A DNA stretch of 64,000 nucleotides, from contig CAWABY010000010.1 of assembly GCA_963780395.1 (NCBI GenBank), forward strand, positions 62,001 through 126,000, in the 5' to 3' direction. Positions 62,541 through 64,000 of the stretch are shown here, in pieces (position 1 is the stretch's first letter; each line of letters starts with the position of its first letter). The notes under the pieces were generated by a model. It ran no database searches and was not told the origin of the DNA. It saw nothing but the letters and a program-made list of their open reading frames with translations. A program made the position numbers and the translations under genes. Origin of the DNA: VGBV01 sp963780395. Its GTDB lineage: Bacteria > Actinomycetota > Thermoleophilia > Solirubrobacterales > 70-9.

Positions 62541-64000
62541 ATGCCCTCACCCGAGGCGACAACCGACGCTGAGACAGAGGCGCCCGAGAGCGCAGGCGCG
62601 CCCGGCGCCGCGGCGCCGCAGGCACCGCCCGCCGCCGCCCCGCCCGGAAACGGCGCCGGCTCTGCGGCCGACGTGATGATCGAGGTCGACGGCAAGCTCG
62701 TCCCCAACTACGCGGCGACGATCCACCCCTTCGAGGAGGGCGACGTCGTCAGCGGCAAGGTCGTCCGCATCGACAAGGACGAGGTGCTGGTGGACATCGG
62801 CTTCAAGTCCGAGGGCGTAATCCCCTCCAACGAGCTCTCGATCCGCAAGTCCGTGGATCCCTCCGACGAGGTCGAGCTGGGCGAGGAGGTGGACGCCCTC
62901 GTCCTCACCAAGGAGGACCAGGAGGGCCGCCTGATCCTTTCCAAGAAGCGCGCCCGCTTCGAGAAGGCGTGGCGGCGCATCGAAGGAGCCGCCGAGTCCG
63001 GCGAGCCCGTCGAGGGCACCGTGATCGAGGTCGTCAAGGGCGGCTTGATCCTGGACCTCGGCGTTCGCGGCTTCCTGCCCGCATCGCTGGTTGACATCCG
63101 CCGCGTCCAGAACCTGGACGAGTTCATGGGCACCAAGCTCGAGTGCAAGGTCATCGAGCTCAACCGCAGCCGCAACAACGTCGTGCTCTCGCGCCGCGCG
63201 GTGCTGGAGGAGGAGCGCAAGGAGGTCCGCGAGCAGATCCTGGGCCGCCTGCAGCCCGGCCAGGAGGTCGAGGGCAAGATCTCCAACATCGTCGACTTCG
63301 GCGCCTTCGTGGACCTCGAGGGAATCGACGGCCTGATCCACATTTCCGAGCTCTCCTGGAGCCACGTCAATCACCCCTCCGAGGTGATCTCGATCGGGGA
63401 CACGGTCCGCGTCAAGGTGCTCGATATAGACCGCGACCGCCAGCGCATCTCGCTGGGCCTGAAGCAGACCCAGGAGGACCCGTGGCAGAAGGTCCTGAAC
63501 GAGTTCAAGGAAGGCGACGTGGTCGAGGGCAAGGTGACCAAGATCGTCGCCTTCGGCGCCTTCGTCCAGATCCTGCCCGGCGTCGAGGGCCTCGTTCACA
63601 TCTCCGAGCTCGCCCAGCATCACGTCGAGAGCCCCGCCGAGGTCGTCAGGCCCGGCGACGAGCTCAAGGTCCAGATCCTCGAGGTGGACGATTCCCGCCG
63701 CCGCCTCTCGCTCAGCGTCAAGCGCGTCGAGGGCCAGGAGCTGCCCCAGCGCGACATGAGCGACGCGCCGCCGCTGGACGGTGCCCCCGCCGCCGAGGCC
63801 ACGCCCGCCGAGGAAGCGCCGGCGGAGGATGCTCCTCCCGAGGAGCCTCCCGCCGAGGAAGCGCCGGCCGAGGAGTCCCCCGCAGCCGAGGTACCGGCCG
63901 CGGACCCACCTGCTGACGTGCCCGCCGACGCACCTCCGGCCGAGGCCCCGGTCGAGGACGCCCCTCCCGCCGAGGCGCCCGCGGAGGACGCGCCCCCGCA
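62541..64000 (+). CDS. rpsA: 30S ribosomal protein S1 (3' end beyond window)
   Basis: mRNA-binding ribosomal protein. From ATG 62541 the frame is open to the window end (486 residues seen). A Pro/Ala-rich head of about 45 residues is followed by four S1 domains: GDVVSGKVVRIDKDEVLVDI, EGTVIEVVKGGLILDLGVRG, EGKISNIVDFGAFVDLEGID and EGKVTKIVAFGAFVQILPGV. After them comes a long, low-complexity tail of repeated Ala-Pro-Glu/Asp units (EEAPAEDAPPEEPPAEEAPA and so on) that runs out of the window. Four-domain S1 with such a tail is the usual actinobacterial type. A weak -10-like CAAACT (62526-62531) precedes the start. The polA-rpsA vicinity is conserved in the phylum. Confidence 0.97.
   Translation, partial: MPSPEATTDAETEAPESAGAPGAAAPQAPPAAAPPGNGAGSAADVMIEVDGKLVPNYAATIHPFEEGDVVSGKVVRIDKDEVLVDIGFKSEGVIPSNELSIRKSVDPSDEVELGEEVDALVLTKEDQEGRLILSKKRARFEKAWRRIEGAAESGEPVEGTVIEVVKGGLILDLGVRGFLPASLVDIRRVQNLDEFMGTKLECKVIELNRSRNNVVLSRRAVLEEERKEVREQILGRLQPGQEVEGKISNIVDFGAFVDLEGIDGLIHISELSWSHVNHPSEVISIGDTVRVKVLDIDRDRQRISLGLKQTQEDPWQKVLNEFKEGDVVEGKVTKIVAFGAFVQILPGVEGLVHISELAQHHVESPAEVVRPGDELKVQILEVDDSRRRLSLSVKRVEGQELPQRDMSDAPPLDGAPAAEATPAEEAPAEDAPPEEPPAEEAPAEESPAAEVPAADPPADVPADAPPAEAPVEDAPPAEAPAEDAPP

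Overview
The window is GC-rich chromosomal DNA (clearly well above 60% by eye, not computed) from an actinobacterium. Gene content and order (polA followed by rpsA; comEA-comEC-holA with convergent rpsT; hrcA-dnaJ-prmA; phoH-ybeY-era; murJ with a long hydrophilic N-terminus; GTG/TTG starts; TANNNT -10 boxes at start codons) fit best with class Thermoleophilia (Solirubrobacterales/Gaiellales type), probably a draft or metagenome-derived genome. That placement is inference from gene content; no marker phylogeny could be run. The DNA is almost fully coding: no stretch over 300 bases lacks a gene or gene remnant. There is no rRNA, insertion sequence, CRISPR array or obvious biosynthetic cluster.

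Layout. 1-5.2 kb: 3' part of a Ser/Thr protein kinase with a TPR tail, an exported S33-type hydrolase, then proA-nadD-rsfS. 5.2-7 kb: a small accessory island with a hypothetical coiled-coil protein, a PD-(D/E)XK nuclease reading frame running into a tRNA-Ala gene, a Phd-like antitoxin remnant and a truncated M20 peptidase. 7-11 kb: an FAD-linked oxidase, a SHOCT protein, small hypotheticals and a sulfotransferase. 11-17.5 kb: leuS, a GH15 hydrolase overlapping zwf, a cupin, acyP. 17.9-24 kb: comEA, comEC, holA, rpsT (convergent), murJ. 24-36 kb: lepA flanked by two SnoaL-like genes, a HadA/HadB-like dehydratase pair, hrcA-dnaJ-prmA, a dehalogenase-like hydrolase, murI, a DUF1232 protein, yqeY, phoH-ybeY-era. 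36-50.4 kb: an exported propeller/RTX-like protein, then hisIE-trpE-trpG-trpD-trpC, an HtrA protease, a divergent SnoaL/cfa pair, trpF-trpB-trpA, ilvA-ridA and a phosphofructokinase with pyrophosphate-type signatures. 50.4-64 kb: an orphan solute-binding lipoprotein, an esterase, a VOC dioxygenase, an SDR39U1 epimerase, an ACT-malic enzyme, a cyclic-nucleotide-binding protein, polA, small membrane proteins, an AlkZ-like winged-helix gene, a geranylgeranyl-reductase-type flavoprotein and rpsA (runs off the end).

Three themes cut across the genes. First, at more than twenty genes a TANNNT hexamer ends 6-10 nt before the start codon with no Shine-Dalgarno sequence, which points to widespread leaderless transcription; in four cases the hexamer is built on the stop codon of the upstream gene. 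Second, single-base frameshifts disrupt many genes, including ones expected to be essential (proA, murI, rpsT), so most are probably assembly or consensus errors rather than real pseudogenes; coordinates of those genes are given across the break. Third, the nuclease-tRNA-antitoxin composite at 5.9-6.6 kb is the most unusual locus and the best candidate for an undescribed element.
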